This document shows, piece after piece, positions 39,549 through 39,767 of a stretch of DNA of 39,767 nucleotides. A model generated the notes under the pieces. The model was given only the letters and a program-made list of their open reading frames with translations, did no database searches and was not told the DNA's origin. Origin of the DNA: Candidatus Binatia bacterium (GTDB lineage Bacteria > Vulcanimicrobiota > Vulcanimicrobiia > Vulcanimicrobiales > Vulcanimicrobiaceae); contig DATKMJ010000020.1 of assembly GCA_035541935.1 (NCBI GenBank), positions 1-39,767 of the forward strand, written 5' to 3'. Numbering within the stretch: position 1 is the first letter of the stretch; the number at the start of each line of letters is the position of its first letter. The position numbers and the translations under genes are program-made.

Positions 39549-39767
39549 GTGAGCGGCTGGAACGCGTTTCTGGAGATGTTCGGGCGGGTGCTTCTTGCCT
39601 GCGTCAGATTATGGCTGGTGGCCTATATCCTGTTATTTGGCGTCCCGGCGACGATGCTGTATGTTTGGTTTCGCCTAAACCCGCGGCCATACTGCGGCGT
39701 GTTGGCTCCGCGGCTGGGACTGTTGGTTTCCGGCGGCGCTCTCGATGCTTTGGAGGGCGATTTGTAA
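39549..39767 (+). CDS. Small membrane protein, unknown
   Basis: A 72-residue protein from GTG 39549 to TAA at the last base of the window. One long hydrophobic stretch (LLACVRLWLVAYILLFGVPA plus TMLYVW) is followed by a short polar tail (RLNPRPYCGVLAPRLG). The codons use more T and A than the neighbours, so it may have a different origin. I recognise no family. An upstream TTGACA suggests it has its own promoter. Confidence 0.55.
   Translation: MSGWNAFLEMFGRVLLACVRLWLVAYILLFGVPATMLYVWFRLNPRPYCGVLAPRLGLLVSGGALDALEGDL

Overview
The window is high-GC, densely packed bacterial DNA. Genes overlap by 1-8 bases, GTG starts are common, and long co-directional runs alternate between strands. It holds two large systems: a complete-looking Tad/Flp pilus locus (about 1-18.6 kb) and a hopanoid (bacterial triterpenoid lipid) locus (about 22.9-38.4 kb). 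Precursor-supply genes of the isoprenoid pathway sit inside the hopanoid locus. This gene content and style fit an environmental, uncultured-type phylum such as Candidatus Eremiobacterota (WPS-2). That placement is an inference from gene style and has not been tested by phylogeny.

Region 1 (1-9502, minus strand) is one long run. It starts with an Flp pilin, then a prepilin peptidase, CpaB, a single-chain fusion of a TadZ/CpaE-type ParA ATPase with the TadA/CpaF secretion ATPase, TadB, TadC and a second prepilin peptidase. Three polytopic membrane proteins of glycosyltransferase-C type follow; the last leaves the window. Region 2 (9632-18554) holds a secreted stalk-domain protein (minus), then a plus-strand operon: CpaC secretin, TadE-like, TadG-like with an unusual NFNG repeat, TadE, and a membrane-anchored Ig-like protein. 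A second Flp pilin (minus) and a third Flp pilin (plus) come next, then a second TadG/TadE/TadE set. The second set is a permuted duplicate of the first. A strong terminator ends it inside the 3' end of a convergent drug-efflux gene.

Region 3 (18582-22829) has a DHA2-type MFS exporter and a divergent 901-residue protein. That protein joins an SGNH-hydrolase-like domain to an MBOAT acyltransferase through a linker encoded by tandem repeat DNA. Region 4 (22876-38424) runs: a di-iron ferritin-like protein (minus), a degenerate prenyl-synthase homologue, IDI-2, HpnC, HpnD, an HpnE-squalene/hopene cyclase fusion, HpnH, HpnA, HpnG and DXS. Interspersed are a K+ channel with an unusual filter, two small coiled-coil proteins, a GNAT enzyme, a DUF4267-like protein and a second ferritin-like protein. 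Together these genes cover isoprenoid precursor supply (DXS, IDI-2), squalene formation (HpnC, D, E), cyclisation (SHC domain) and C35 side-chain addition and trimming (HpnH, HpnG). The end of the window (38348-39767) holds a membrane protein, a GIY-YIG-like protein and an unknown small membrane protein.

Most unusual are three gene fusions (TadZ-TadA, SGNH-MBOAT, HpnE-SHC), a dispersed repeat family that sits in frame inside coding sequence in at least three places, the NFNG-repeat pseudopilin, and the apparent prenyl-synthase pseudoenzyme at the head of the hopanoid operon. No rRNA, tRNA, CRISPR array, insertion sequence or phage gene was seen.
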